Both the position numbers and the translations under genes were made by a program. A stretch of 5,234 bases of DNA from an uncultured Sphingomonadaceae bacterium (GTDB lineage: Bacteria; Pseudomonadota; Alphaproteobacteria; Sphingomonadales; Sphingomonadaceae): positions 1 to 5,234 of the forward strand of contig CALLWN010000239.1 of NCBI GenBank assembly GCA_938016505.1, given 5' to 3'. Positions 1 to 5,125 of the stretch are shown here, piece by piece (the first letter of the stretch is position 1; every line of letters starts with the position of its first letter). Under the pieces are notes generated by a model. The model was not told the DNA's origin. It made no database searches and was given only the letters and a program-made list of their open reading frames with translations.

Positions 1-125
1 GAGCCGCCCTTGCCATAGATGGCAATGACCTGGGTTTCCTTCGTCACCGGCCCGGTATGAACCGGGTCCGGTTCGATTGTCGCCTCGGCGCGAAGCGCGT
101 CAGCTGTGGGCAGAGTGTCGAGCAT
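1..125 (-). CDS. bchX: Chlorophyllide a reductase iron protein BchX, N-terminal 41 codons (cut by left edge)
   Basis: BchX is the ATP-dependent iron-sulfur reductase (nitrogenase iron-protein-like) that feeds electrons to BchYZ, which reduces ring B of chlorophyllide a. Reading leftwards from ATG at 125–123, the product starts MLDTLPTADALRAEA and reaches TQVIAIYGKGG at the edge. That is the conserved entry into the P-loop (GKGGxGKS) of this family; the rest of the P-loop, the cysteines and the body of the protein lie outside the window. The ATG is only 2 nt after the bchC stop, and GGGAGG lies about 10 nt before it, so the gene is in the bchC operon and probably translationally coupled to it. 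BchL, the paralogous protochlorophyllide reductase subunit, is less likely given the sequence before the P-loop and the bchC-bchX order. Confidence 0.93.
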   Translation of the reverse strand, partial: MLDTLPTADALRAEATIEPDPVHTGPVTKETQVIAIYGKGG

Positions 126-127
126 GC

Positions 128-1057
128 TCAGGCAGCCTCCCGCCAGTCGAGAACCATCTTGATGCAGTCCGGATCGCCGAACGCCGTCTCGTAGGCGTCC
201 GGCGCGCTTTCAGCCGGCATGCGGTGGGTGATGAGCCCGTCGAGCGCGAGCGCGCCCGAGGCGACAAGCTCCGCCACCCGCGCCAGGTCCGCGGGCGCGA
301 ACTCGGCGGCCACCGCGAAGCGGACCTCCTTCATGAAGGCCGGCGGAAAGGCGAATGCGATCCGGTCGTAGAAGCCGGCGAGCACGATCTCGCCACCCTT
401 CGCCAGCCGGCTGACCAGCGTGTCAACGAGGCCGGCCGCCCCGCTCATGTCGACGATCCGGCGATAGTCCCGGCGTTCATCGGCGTCGGGGTGCACCACG
501 GCATAGCCCCGGGCCCCGCCGGCACGCGCCGGGTTGGTCTCCCAGACAACCGGCGCACCGCCCTCAAGCACCACGAGCCGTGCCAGCAGCCGCCCCAGCG
601 CGCCATGGCCGACGATGAGATCGGGAAGGGCCCCCTCGCCGCGGGCATGAAGCGCGGTGGCCGCCAGCGCCAGCAGCACGCCATGCTCGCCCACGCTCTC
701 GGGAAGCGGCACCACCCGGGCGGCCGGCACCACCAGCCGCCGCGCTGCGCCGCCGAACAGGCCCCGCGCGCCCTCGTAGCAGGCCGCCCCGGGCACGAAC
801 ACGAGCCGGCCGAGAAGCGCCTCGACCTCGGCCCCGGCCGCGATCACCCGGCCGACCGATTCATAGCCAGGAACAAGCGGATAGCCGAGGCCCGGGAAGG
901 GCGGCATGGTTCCCGACCACAGCAGCCGCTCGGTCCCGGTCGAAATGCCGCTCCACGCCACCTCGACAAGAAGGTCGCCCGGCCCCGCCGGCAGCAGGGC
1001 AAGCCGCTTCAGGGCGAGAGCCCCGGGCCTGTCGAGCACCACTGCGAGTGTGTCCAT
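128..1057 (-). CDS. bchC: Bacteriochlorophyllide a dehydrogenase BchC (3-hydroxyethyl bacteriochlorophyllide oxidation)
   Basis: BchC is an NAD-dependent alcohol-dehydrogenase-fold enzyme that oxidises the C3 hydroxyethyl group of the bacteriochlorophyllide to acetyl, late in bacteriochlorophyll a synthesis in the cytoplasm. From the chosen start it is 309 aa, close to the usual ~310. An N-terminal catalytic-like domain carries [13 protein letters not shown] (about 35–47) and [10 protein letters not shown] (about 62–71). A Rossmann domain has VGHGALGR (149–156, the GxGxxG loop). The C-terminus [13 protein letters not shown] is typical. I chose ATG 1057–1055 over the in-frame ATG at 1075 because GGAGAGG (1073–1067) sits 9 nt before it, and the upstream ATG overlaps that site. 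It is the first gene after the double PpsR box and is followed 2 nt later by bchX. Confidence 0.96.
   Translation of the reverse strand: MDTLAVVLDRPGALALKRLALLPAGPGDLLVEVAWSGISTGTERLLWSGTMPPFPGLGYPLVPGYESVGRVIAAGAEVEALLGRLVFVPGAACYEGARGLFGGAARRLVVPAARVVPLPESVGEHGVLLALAATALHARGEGALPDLIVGHGALGRLLARLVVLEGGAPVVWETNPARAGGARGYAVVHPDADERRDYRRIVDMSGAAGLVDTLVSRLAKGGEIVLAGFYDRIAFAFPPAFMKEVRFAVAAEFAPADLARVAELVASGALALDGLITHRMPAESAPDAYETAFGDPDCIKMVLDWREAA
136..141 (-). promoter_or_regulatory. Ribosome binding site of bchX
   Basis: GGGAGG on the minus strand, inside the last codons of bchC, 10 nt before the ATG at 125. It supports that start and coupling of bchX to bchC. Confidence 0.7.
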
Positions 1058-1066
1058 GCGACTTTG

Positions 1067-1073
1067 CCTCTCC
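1067..1073 (-). promoter_or_regulatory. Ribosome binding site of bchC
   Basis: GGAGAGG on the minus strand, 9 nt before ATG 1057. It decides the start against the longer reading from 1075, whose start codon would overlap this site. Confidence 0.75.
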
Positions 1074-1125
1074 ACCCGCCTGCCCCGCTTCTCCTTGCCG
1101 CGTCGGGGTCAGCGAATCTTTCCGA

Positions 1126-1143
1126 TGTCACCTTAACTTCACA
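1126..1143. promoter_or_regulatory. PpsR/CrtJ operator, bchC-proximal
   Basis: TGTCACCTTAACTTCACA is an exact TGT-N12-ACA palindrome, the binding consensus of the photosynthesis repressor PpsR (CrtJ). It covers the putative -10 of the bchC promoter and pairs with the second box 8 bp away. Confidence 0.82.
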
Positions 1144-1157
1144 CCCCAAGCTGTCAA
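1130..1157 (-). promoter_or_regulatory. Putative bchC promoter (sigma-70 type)
   Basis: On the minus strand TTGACA (1157–1152) is a perfect -35. After a 16-bp spacer comes TAAGGT (1135–1130), a weak -10 matching three of six positions. Transcription would start near 1123, giving a leader of roughly 65 nt before bchC. Each half overlaps one PpsR palindrome, the arrangement known for bchC of Rhodobacter capsulatus. The -10 assignment is an inference. Confidence 0.6.
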
Positions 1158-1169
1158 GCGCGATTTACA
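1152..1169. promoter_or_regulatory. PpsR/CrtJ operator, bchC-distal
   Basis: TGTCAAGCGCGATTTACA is a second exact TGT-N12-ACA palindrome, 8 bp from the first and covering the TTGACA -35. The 8-bp gap places the two boxes for cooperative repressor binding, as described for bchC in Rhodobacter. Confidence 0.82.
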
Positions 1170-1196
1170 CACCGCCGTCCGGTGCGCCGTCTCAGG

Positions 1197-2306
1197 TCAG
1201 CTTCTGCGCGCAACCAGCATCCGCGCCGCGAGCGGCAGCGGAACGGCCGCCTCGCGCACCGCCCCGAACCCCGCCGCCCGGCACATCCCGGCCAGTTCGC
1301 GGGCCGTGCGCGGCCGCCCGCTTCCCATCGCCCGCAGGTAGAAGGCGAAATAGGTCCCGACCGAGGGCGCCGAGGCCGTCCCCGCCATCGGCTCGCAGAC
1401 GAGGAGGGTTCCACCCGGCGGCAGCGCGTCATGCACCTTCCGAAGCAGCGCTGCCGCCACCCCGTCGTCATGGTCGTGGAGGATCCTCACCAGGCTGATC
1501 GCGTCCGCGCCCCGGGGCAGCGGGTCGGCGCGGAAATCCCCTGCCACCACCGACACCCGCTCGCCGAGCAACGGCGAAAGCCGGTCACGGGCGCGCGCGG
1601 CAACCGCAGGAAGGTCGAACAGCATCAGGCGAAGCCCGGGGTGGCGGTCGGCCACGGCCTCGAGAAACGCCCCCTCGCCACCGCCCACGTCCATCAGGCA
1701 GGCGTGCCGGCCGAAATCATGCGCAGCCAGCGCCTGGGCTGCAACCAGCGGCTGCGAGGCCGCCATCAGCCGCGAATAGGGCCCGGCATCCGCGCTGCCA
1801 GGCGCGCCGCCGCTGGCATAGGGCCAGAAGCGCGCCAGCGCCCCACCGCCCGGCGGCCGGGCAAGAAATGCCTGCGGGTCGGCGAGGTCGGCCCACAGCA
1901 GTTGGTGGTGGGCAACCATCGCGGCGATGCCCGGGTTGGCCAGAAGCTCGGCACCGGTCGTGCCCAGCATCGCCCGGCCGTCCCCGAGCCGCTCCACCAG
2001 CCCCAGCCCCTCGGCCGCCACCAGCAGGCAGGCCAGCGCATCGCCATCGAGCCCGGTCGCCCGGCCCAGCTCATCAGGCCCGGCAGCGCCATCGGCGAGC
2101 CGCGCCAGAAGCCCGGTGCCGAGCGCCGCCGAGAGCGCCTGGCTCGCCACGAACCCCGCTGTCAGGTCGAACAGCCGGCGCGCCCGCGCCCGCCCGATCA
2201 TCCGGACCAGCGGGGCCCGGAGCGCGAACGCCTGGAACCGCGGGTTCCCCACCAGCCGGTTGCGCCAGCGGCTCCATCGTTCGCGCAGGGTCATCGCTTC
2301 AGGCAT
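1197..2306 (-). CDS. crtF: Carotenoid 1-hydroxy O-methyltransferase CrtF (demethylspheroidene/hydroxyneurosporene O-methyltransferase)
   Basis: CrtF transfers a methyl group from S-adenosylmethionine to the tertiary C-1 hydroxyl that CrtC makes on acyclic carotenoids. An N-terminal dimerisation/winged-helix part begins near RWRNRLVGNPRFQ and contains LFDLTAGFVASQ. A class I methyltransferase domain follows, with the SAM loop DVGGGEGAF (D about 206 from this start), the acidic LMLFDLPAV after strand 2, GDFRADPLP, and the family signature RILHDHDD. The frame stays open to a TTG at 2363, with ATGs at 2351, 2306 and 2294. A PpsR box at 2345–2362 covers the two upstream starts, so the real one is 2306 (369 aa) or 2294 (365 aa). 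Neither has a strong ribosome site. It is divergent from crtD; crtE, which adjoins crtF in Rhodobacter, is not here. Confidence 0.94.
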   Translation of the reverse strand: MPEAMTLRERWSRWRNRLVGNPRFQAFALRAPLVRMIGRARARRLFDLTAGFVASQALSAALGTGLLARLADGAAGPDELGRATGLDGDALACLLVAAEGLGLVERLGDGRAMLGTTGAELLANPGIAAMVAHHQLLWADLADPQAFLARPPGGGALARFWPYASGGAPGSADAGPYSRLMAASQPLVAAQALAAHDFGRHACLMDVGGGEGAFLEAVADRHPGLRLMLFDLPAVAARARDRLSPLLGERVSVVAGDFRADPLPRGADAISLVRILHDHDDGVAAALLRKVHDALPPGGTLLVCEPMAGTASAPSVGTYFAFYLRAMGSGRPRTARELAGMCRAAGFGAVREAAVPLPLAARMLVARRS

Positions 2307-2344
2307 CGCGTCGCCTGAAGTCCATAGAGGTTGACGCTTTCCAG

Positions 2345-2362
2345 TGTCCATCCTGATTGACA
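2345..2362. promoter_or_regulatory. PpsR/CrtJ operator shared by divergent crtF and crtD
   Basis: TGTCCATCCTGATTGACA is an exact TGT-N12-ACA palindrome between the two divergent genes, about 40 bp before crtF (start 2306) and 17 bp before crtD. On the minus strand TGGACA (2350–2345) could be a crtF -35, with TATGGA (2326–2321) as -10 at an 18-bp spacing. For crtD, TTGACG (2331–2336) could be a -35, but no convincing -10 follows. Only one box is seen here, against two before bchC. Confidence 0.78.
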
Positions 2363-2379
2363 AAGGCTAAGCTCGCGCC

Positions 2380-4098
2380 ATGCCAGCCGCGAGTCCGGAC
2401 AGGGTCGTCATCGTCGGCGCCGGAATCGGCGGCCTTGCCGCCGCAGTCCCGCTCGCCGCCCGCGGCCTTGCGGTCACCATCGTCGAGGCCGCATCCCGCT
2501 CCGGTGGCAAGATCCGCGAGCTCCCCGTGCCCGGGCCCGATGGCGCGCCGGCCGGAGTCGCTGCCGGGCCCACCGTCTTCACCATGCGCCATGTCTTCGA
2601 CCAGCTGTTCGAGGATGCCGGACACCGCCTCGAGGACCATGTCCGCCTCGCCCCCGCGGCCCTCCTCGCCCGCCACGGCTGGCCCGACGGCAGCACCCTC
2701 GACCTCCACGCCGACCTCGCCGCCTCGCGCGAGGCGATCGCCGCCTTCGCCGGCCCCGCCGAGGGCCGCGCCTTCGCCGCCTTCATGGCCGAGGCCCGCC
2801 GCATCCACGAGACGCTCGCCGCAACCTTCATGCACCGCCAGCGCACCACCCCCTGGGGCCTCAGCTGGCAGCTCGGCATCCGCCGACTCGGCGATCTCGT
2901 CGCGCTCAGGCCCTACACGCCGCTCGCCCGAGCGCTCGCCGGCCATTTCCGCGATCCCCGCCTCGTCCAGCTGTTCGGCCGCTACGCCACCTACGCCGGC
3001 AGCTCGCCCTATCTCGCGCCCGCCACCCTCATGCTCATCGCCCTTGTCGAGGCGGCCGGCGTCTGGCTCGCCGAGGGCGGCATCCCCGCGCTCGCCGGCG
3101 CCGTCGAGGCGCTCGCCCGCCGTCATGGTGCCCGTGTCCGCCATGGCGAGCCAGTGGCGGAGATCCTCGTCCCGGGCGGCCGGGTCGCAGGCGTCCGCCT
3201 CGCCGGCGGCGAGACCATCCCGGCCGACCATGTCATCTTCAACGGCGATCCCGCAGCGCTCGCCGGGGGGCTGCTCGGCCCGGCGGCGCGTCGGGCGGTG
3301 CGCCGGGTGCCACGCCGCGCCCGCTCGCTCTCGGCCATCGCGCTTGCCATGCGGGCACGGCCATCCGGCTTCGCCCTCGCCCATCACAATGTGTTCTTCT
3401 CGCGCGACTATCCGGCGGAGTTCGCGGCACTCGCGGCCGGTGGGCTCCCCGCCGACCCCACCGTCTACATCTGCGCCCAGGATCGCGGCCCCTTCGGACA
3501 TCCCGAGGGGGCCGAGGCGTCCGGGCCCGAGCGGCTTCTTGCCATCATCAACGCGCCGGCCGATGGCGATACCGGCCGGCCGGCGCCGGAGGAGGTCAAG
3601 GCATGCATCGCAACGACGATGACGAGGCTCGCGTCCCACGGGCTCACGCTCGACTGCCCGCCGGCGCAGATGGTGGTCACCGCACCCACGGATTTCGCAG
3701 CGCGCTTCCCGGCGACCGGGGGGGCGATCTACGGCCGCGCCTCCCACGGCTGGATGGCGAGCTTCCTGAGGCCGGGCGCGCGAACCCGGATCCAGGGCCT
3801 CTACCTCGCGGGCGGGGGGGTGCACCCGGGCGCGGGCGTGCCGATGGCAGCGCTCTCGGGCCGGCTGGCGGCCGAGGCCCTGCTCCAGGACCGCGCTTCG
3901 ATGCCGCGGTTCCGCCGGGTGGCTACGCCTGGTGGTATGTCGATGCCATCTCCGCCGACCGCCGCTACGGCCTCACCATCATCGCCTTCATCGGCAGCGT
4001 CTTCTCGCCCTATTACCACTGGTCCGGGCGAAGCGATCCCGAAAACCATATCGCCCTCAATGTCGCCCTCTACGGAGTCCGCCCCGGCTGGGCGATGA
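2380..4098 (+). CDS. crtD: Carotenoid C-3,4 desaturase CrtD (1-hydroxyneurosporene/methoxyneurosporene dehydrogenase), with read-through tail
   Basis: CrtD is an FAD-dependent CrtI-family desaturase that adds the C-3,4 double bond to 1-hydroxy acyclic carotenoids at the membrane. The N-terminus has the dinucleotide-binding loop VVIVGAGIGGLAAA (GxGxxG at 13–18) and E36 closing the fold, then SGGKIRE. The C-terminal FAD motif is GLYLAGGGVHPGAGVP (from residue 473), followed by GRLAAEALLQDRAS, where the conserved protein ends near residue 507. There is no stop there. The frame stays open to TGA 4096–4098, giving 572 aa against about 500 for the family. The extra ~65 residues are Ser/Pro/Ala/Thr-rich and are a shadow of crtC read one base off. 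The start at 2380 is the first ATG, with only a weak AAAGG 13 nt upstream. It is the first gene of a crtD-crtC unit. Confidence 0.95.
   Translation: MPAASPDRVVIVGAGIGGLAAAVPLAARGLAVTIVEAASRSGGKIRELPVPGPDGAPAGVAAGPTVFTMRHVFDQLFEDAGHRLEDHVRLAPAALLARHGWPDGSTLDLHADLAASREAIAAFAGPAEGRAFAAFMAEARRIHETLAATFMHRQRTTPWGLSWQLGIRRLGDLVALRPYTPLARALAGHFRDPRLVQLFGRYATYAGSSPYLAPATLMLIALVEAAGVWLAEGGIPALAGAVEALARRHGARVRHGEPVAEILVPGGRVAGVRLAGGETIPADHVIFNGDPAALAGGLLGPAARRAVRRVPRRARSLSAIALAMRARPSGFALAHHNVFFSRDYPAEFAALAAGGLPADPTVYICAQDRGPFGHPEGAEASGPERLLAIINAPADGDTGRPAPEEVKACIATTMTRLASHGLTLDCPPAQMVVTAPTDFAARFPATGGAIYGRASHGWMASFLRPGARTRIQGLYLAGGGVHPGAGVPMAALSGRLAAEALLQDRASMPRFRRVATPGGMSMPSPPTAATASPSSPSSAASSRPITTGPGEAIPKTISPSMSPSTESAPAGR
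3588..3595 (+). promoter_or_regulatory. Strong Shine-Dalgarno-like site inside crtD, before the long crtC start
   Basis: GGAGGAGG lies 7 nt before ATG 3603, the only standard start codon in the crtC frame upstream of its conserved region. The same bases encode Pro-Glu-Glu-Val in CrtD, so the match may be chance, but its spacing is ideal. Confidence 0.4.
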
Positions 4099-4805
4099 CC
4101 GAGCGCAGCCGATCGGCGCTCGTCCGCGGGCCCGACTGGCTGCGGATCGGCCCCTCCGCCCTCCACTGGGACGGCGCAGCGCTGTCCATCGACATCCACG
4201 AGACCACCTTCCCGATCCCGTCGCGGTTCCGCGGACGGGTCCGGGTCGTCCCCCGCGCGCTTGTCATGCAGCCCTTCGCGCTCGATGCCGGGGGGCGCCA
4301 CGTCTGGCAGCCGGTCGCCACCCGCGCCGATGTCGAGGTGACGATGCACCGCCCCGATCTCGCATGGCGCGGCGCCGGCTATTTCGACAGCAACTTCGGT
4401 GCCGAGCCGCTCGAATCGGCCTTTTCCATCTGGCAGTGGACCCGCGCCCACGCCGGCAGCGCCGAACATGTCTTCTACGAGGGCGCTCGGCGCGACGGCA
4501 GCCGCTTCACGCTCGGGCTCGGCTTCGACCGCAGCGGCGCCGTCACCGAGATACCGCTCCCGCCCGAACATGTCCTCCCCCGCACGGGCTGGCTGATGCC
4601 GCGCATCACCCGCGCCGATGCCGGCGCCGAGGTCCGCGTCCGCCGCACCTGGGAAGACACGCCCTTCTACGCCCGCTCGGCCCTTTCCACCCAAATCTTC
4701 GGCGAGCCGGGAGACGCCGTCCACGAAAGCCTCTCGCTCGACCGGCTGGCAAGCCCGATTGTCAAACTCATGCTGCCCTACCGGATGCCGCGCGTCATCG
4801 GCTGA
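3603..4805 (+). CDS. crtC: Acyclic carotenoid 1,2-hydratase CrtC (hydroxyneurosporene synthase); start uncertain
   Basis: CrtC adds water across the C-1,2 double bond of neurosporene/lycopene-type carotenoids, giving the tertiary alcohol that CrtD desaturates next to and CrtF methylates. Conserved sequence starts about 3888 with PRFD, then GGYAWWYVDA (residues 106–115 of the 400-aa reading), FIGSVFSPYY (129–138), ENHIALNVALYG, IGPSALHWDG, YFDSNFGAEPLE and FSIWQWTRA. It ends after LMLPYRMPRVIG, as in the family. From about 3880 the protein is ~308 aa, like the short Rhodobacter type (~280–290). There is no ATG, GTG or TTG near that point. The only upstream standard start is ATG 3603, with a strong ribosome site, which adds ~93 Gly/Arg/Pro-rich residues encoded over crtD. 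ATG 4095 would remove ~70 conserved residues. The coordinates given are the longest reading; the product call is firm, the start is not. Confidence 0.93.
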   Translation: MHRNDDDEARVPRAHARLPAGADGGHRTHGFRSALPGDRGGDLRPRLPRLDGELPEAGRANPDPGPLPRGRGGAPGRGRADGSALGPAGGRGPAPGPRFDAAVPPGGYAWWYVDAISADRRYGLTIIAFIGSVFSPYYHWSGRSDPENHIALNVALYGVRPGWAMTERSRSALVRGPDWLRIGPSALHWDGAALSIDIHETTFPIPSRFRGRVRVVPRALVMQPFALDAGGRHVWQPVATRADVEVTMHRPDLAWRGAGYFDSNFGAEPLESAFSIWQWTRAHAGSAEHVFYEGARRDGSRFTLGLGFDRSGAVTEIPLPPEHVLPRTGWLMPRITRADAGAEVRVRRTWEDTPFYARSALSTQIFGEPGDAVHESLSLDRLASPIVKLMLPYRMPRVIG

Positions 4806-4838
4806 GCCGCCACCATCCTCCGCTTCACGCGCCGCCGG

Positions 4839-4961
4839 TCACTTCCGCTTCCGCCACGGCAGATGGTCGCGCACCGTCCACAGCTGCCAGCCGGCAAACC
4901 CGATCACGATCGCCCCGAAGATCAGGAGCTCGACGAGCCCATAATGGGCCGGATCGATCAT
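4839..4961 (-). CDS. 40-aa single-span membrane protein, function unknown, between bchO and crtC
   Basis: This short gene runs from ATG 4961–4959 to TGA 4841–4839. The product begins MIDPAHYGLVELL, has one hydrophobic span (about residues 8–30, ending GFAGWQLWTV), and finishes in a basic tail, RDHLPWRKRK. By the positive-inside rule the C-terminus should face the cytoplasm. GGAAGGAG lies 7 nt before the ATG, and the ATG overlaps the bchO stop as ATGA, so it is probably translated with bchO. Its stop is 34 nt from the crtC stop on the other strand. I do not recognise the family. Size and topology resemble small subunits of membrane complexes, or light-harvesting polypeptides, but no conserved histidine placed in the membrane span as in LH proteins is seen (H6 lies before it). 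Confidence 0.65.
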   Translation of the reverse strand: MIDPAHYGLVELLIFGAIVIGFAGWQLWTVRDHLPWRKRK

Positions 4962-5125
4962 GCCTTCGCTCCTTCCCGCAACAGCCCCACCCGCTCGGCC
5001 ACCGCGCGCACCTGCGCCGCGGCAAGCTCGGGCGCTTCCTCGTGCGCCAGGTGCCCGAGCCCGGAGAGGATCTTCACCTCGCTCCCCGGCACCAGCTTCG
5101 CCACCTCGCGCGCGATTCGGGGCGG
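4958..5125 (-). CDS. bchO: BchO, magnesium-chelatase-associated alpha/beta hydrolase, C-terminal part only
   Basis: BchO is an alpha/beta-hydrolase-fold protein encoded with Mg-chelatase genes bchI and bchD; its exact role in bacteriochlorophyll synthesis is not settled. Reading the minus strand leftwards, PPRIAREVAKLVPG, then VKILSGLGHLAHEEAPEL, is the family's C-terminal end with the catalytic-triad histidine region (GLGHLAHEE, about 5039–5065). It closes with LLREGAKA and TGA 4960–4958, which overlaps the next ATG. Upstream of PP, around 5125, family resemblance stops: the expected segment with the pattern xVxLIVAxxDxxVPP is missing, although the frame stays open to the edge. Opposite that stretch the plus strand looks like bchD. 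So the gene is cut at or near 5117–5128, either by a rearrangement or by an assembly join. Confidence 0.83.
   Translation of the reverse strand, partial: PPRIAREVAKLVPGSEVKILSGLGHLAHEEAPELAAAQVRAVAERVGLLREGAKA
4969..4976 (-). promoter_or_regulatory. Ribosome binding site of the 40-aa membrane protein
   Basis: GGAAGGAG on the minus strand, 7 nt before ATG 4961 and inside the last codons of bchO. This is the strongest argument that the small reading frame is translated. Confidence 0.7.

Larger units (their letters stand above)
1058..1196. other. crtF–bchC intergenic region
   Basis: This 139-bp gap holds the bchC promoter, both PpsR boxes and the bchC ribosome site. It is visibly more AT-rich around 1120–1170 than the coding regions. 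I see no clear terminator hairpin for crtF, so crtF transcripts may read through into bchC and bchX, as in photosynthesis superoperons. Confidence 0.7.

Noticed and set aside
77..2318. Long plus-strand open frames opposite bchC and crtF (77–1498, 1182–2318)
   Set aside because: They are Arg/Pro/His/Gly-rich and lie opposite clearly conserved genes; high GC makes stops rare in shadow frames.
2357..2385. TTGACA at 2357–2362 as a crtD -35
   Set aside because: With normal spacing its -10 would fall on the crtD start codon; the TTGACA is better explained as half of the PpsR palindrome.
2299..3825. 508-codon minus-strand open frame opposite crtD
   Set aside because: Gly/Ala/Glu/Arg-rich low-complexity translation with no recognisable motif; crtD on the plus strand has full family signatures.
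3801..4724. 307-codon minus-strand open frame opposite crtC
   Set aside because: Shadow of crtC; no motif, composition typical of antisense frames in high-GC DNA.
4806..4838. Possible bidirectional terminator between convergent crtC and the 40-aa gene
   Set aside because: The 33-bp gap is GC-rich but shows no clear stem-loop or T-tract.
4825..5025. 66-codon minus-strand frame overlapping the bchO end and the small membrane protein
   Set aside because: Different frame from both; Arg-rich, with no ribosome site, while the overlapping frames have a strong ribosome site and BchO motifs.
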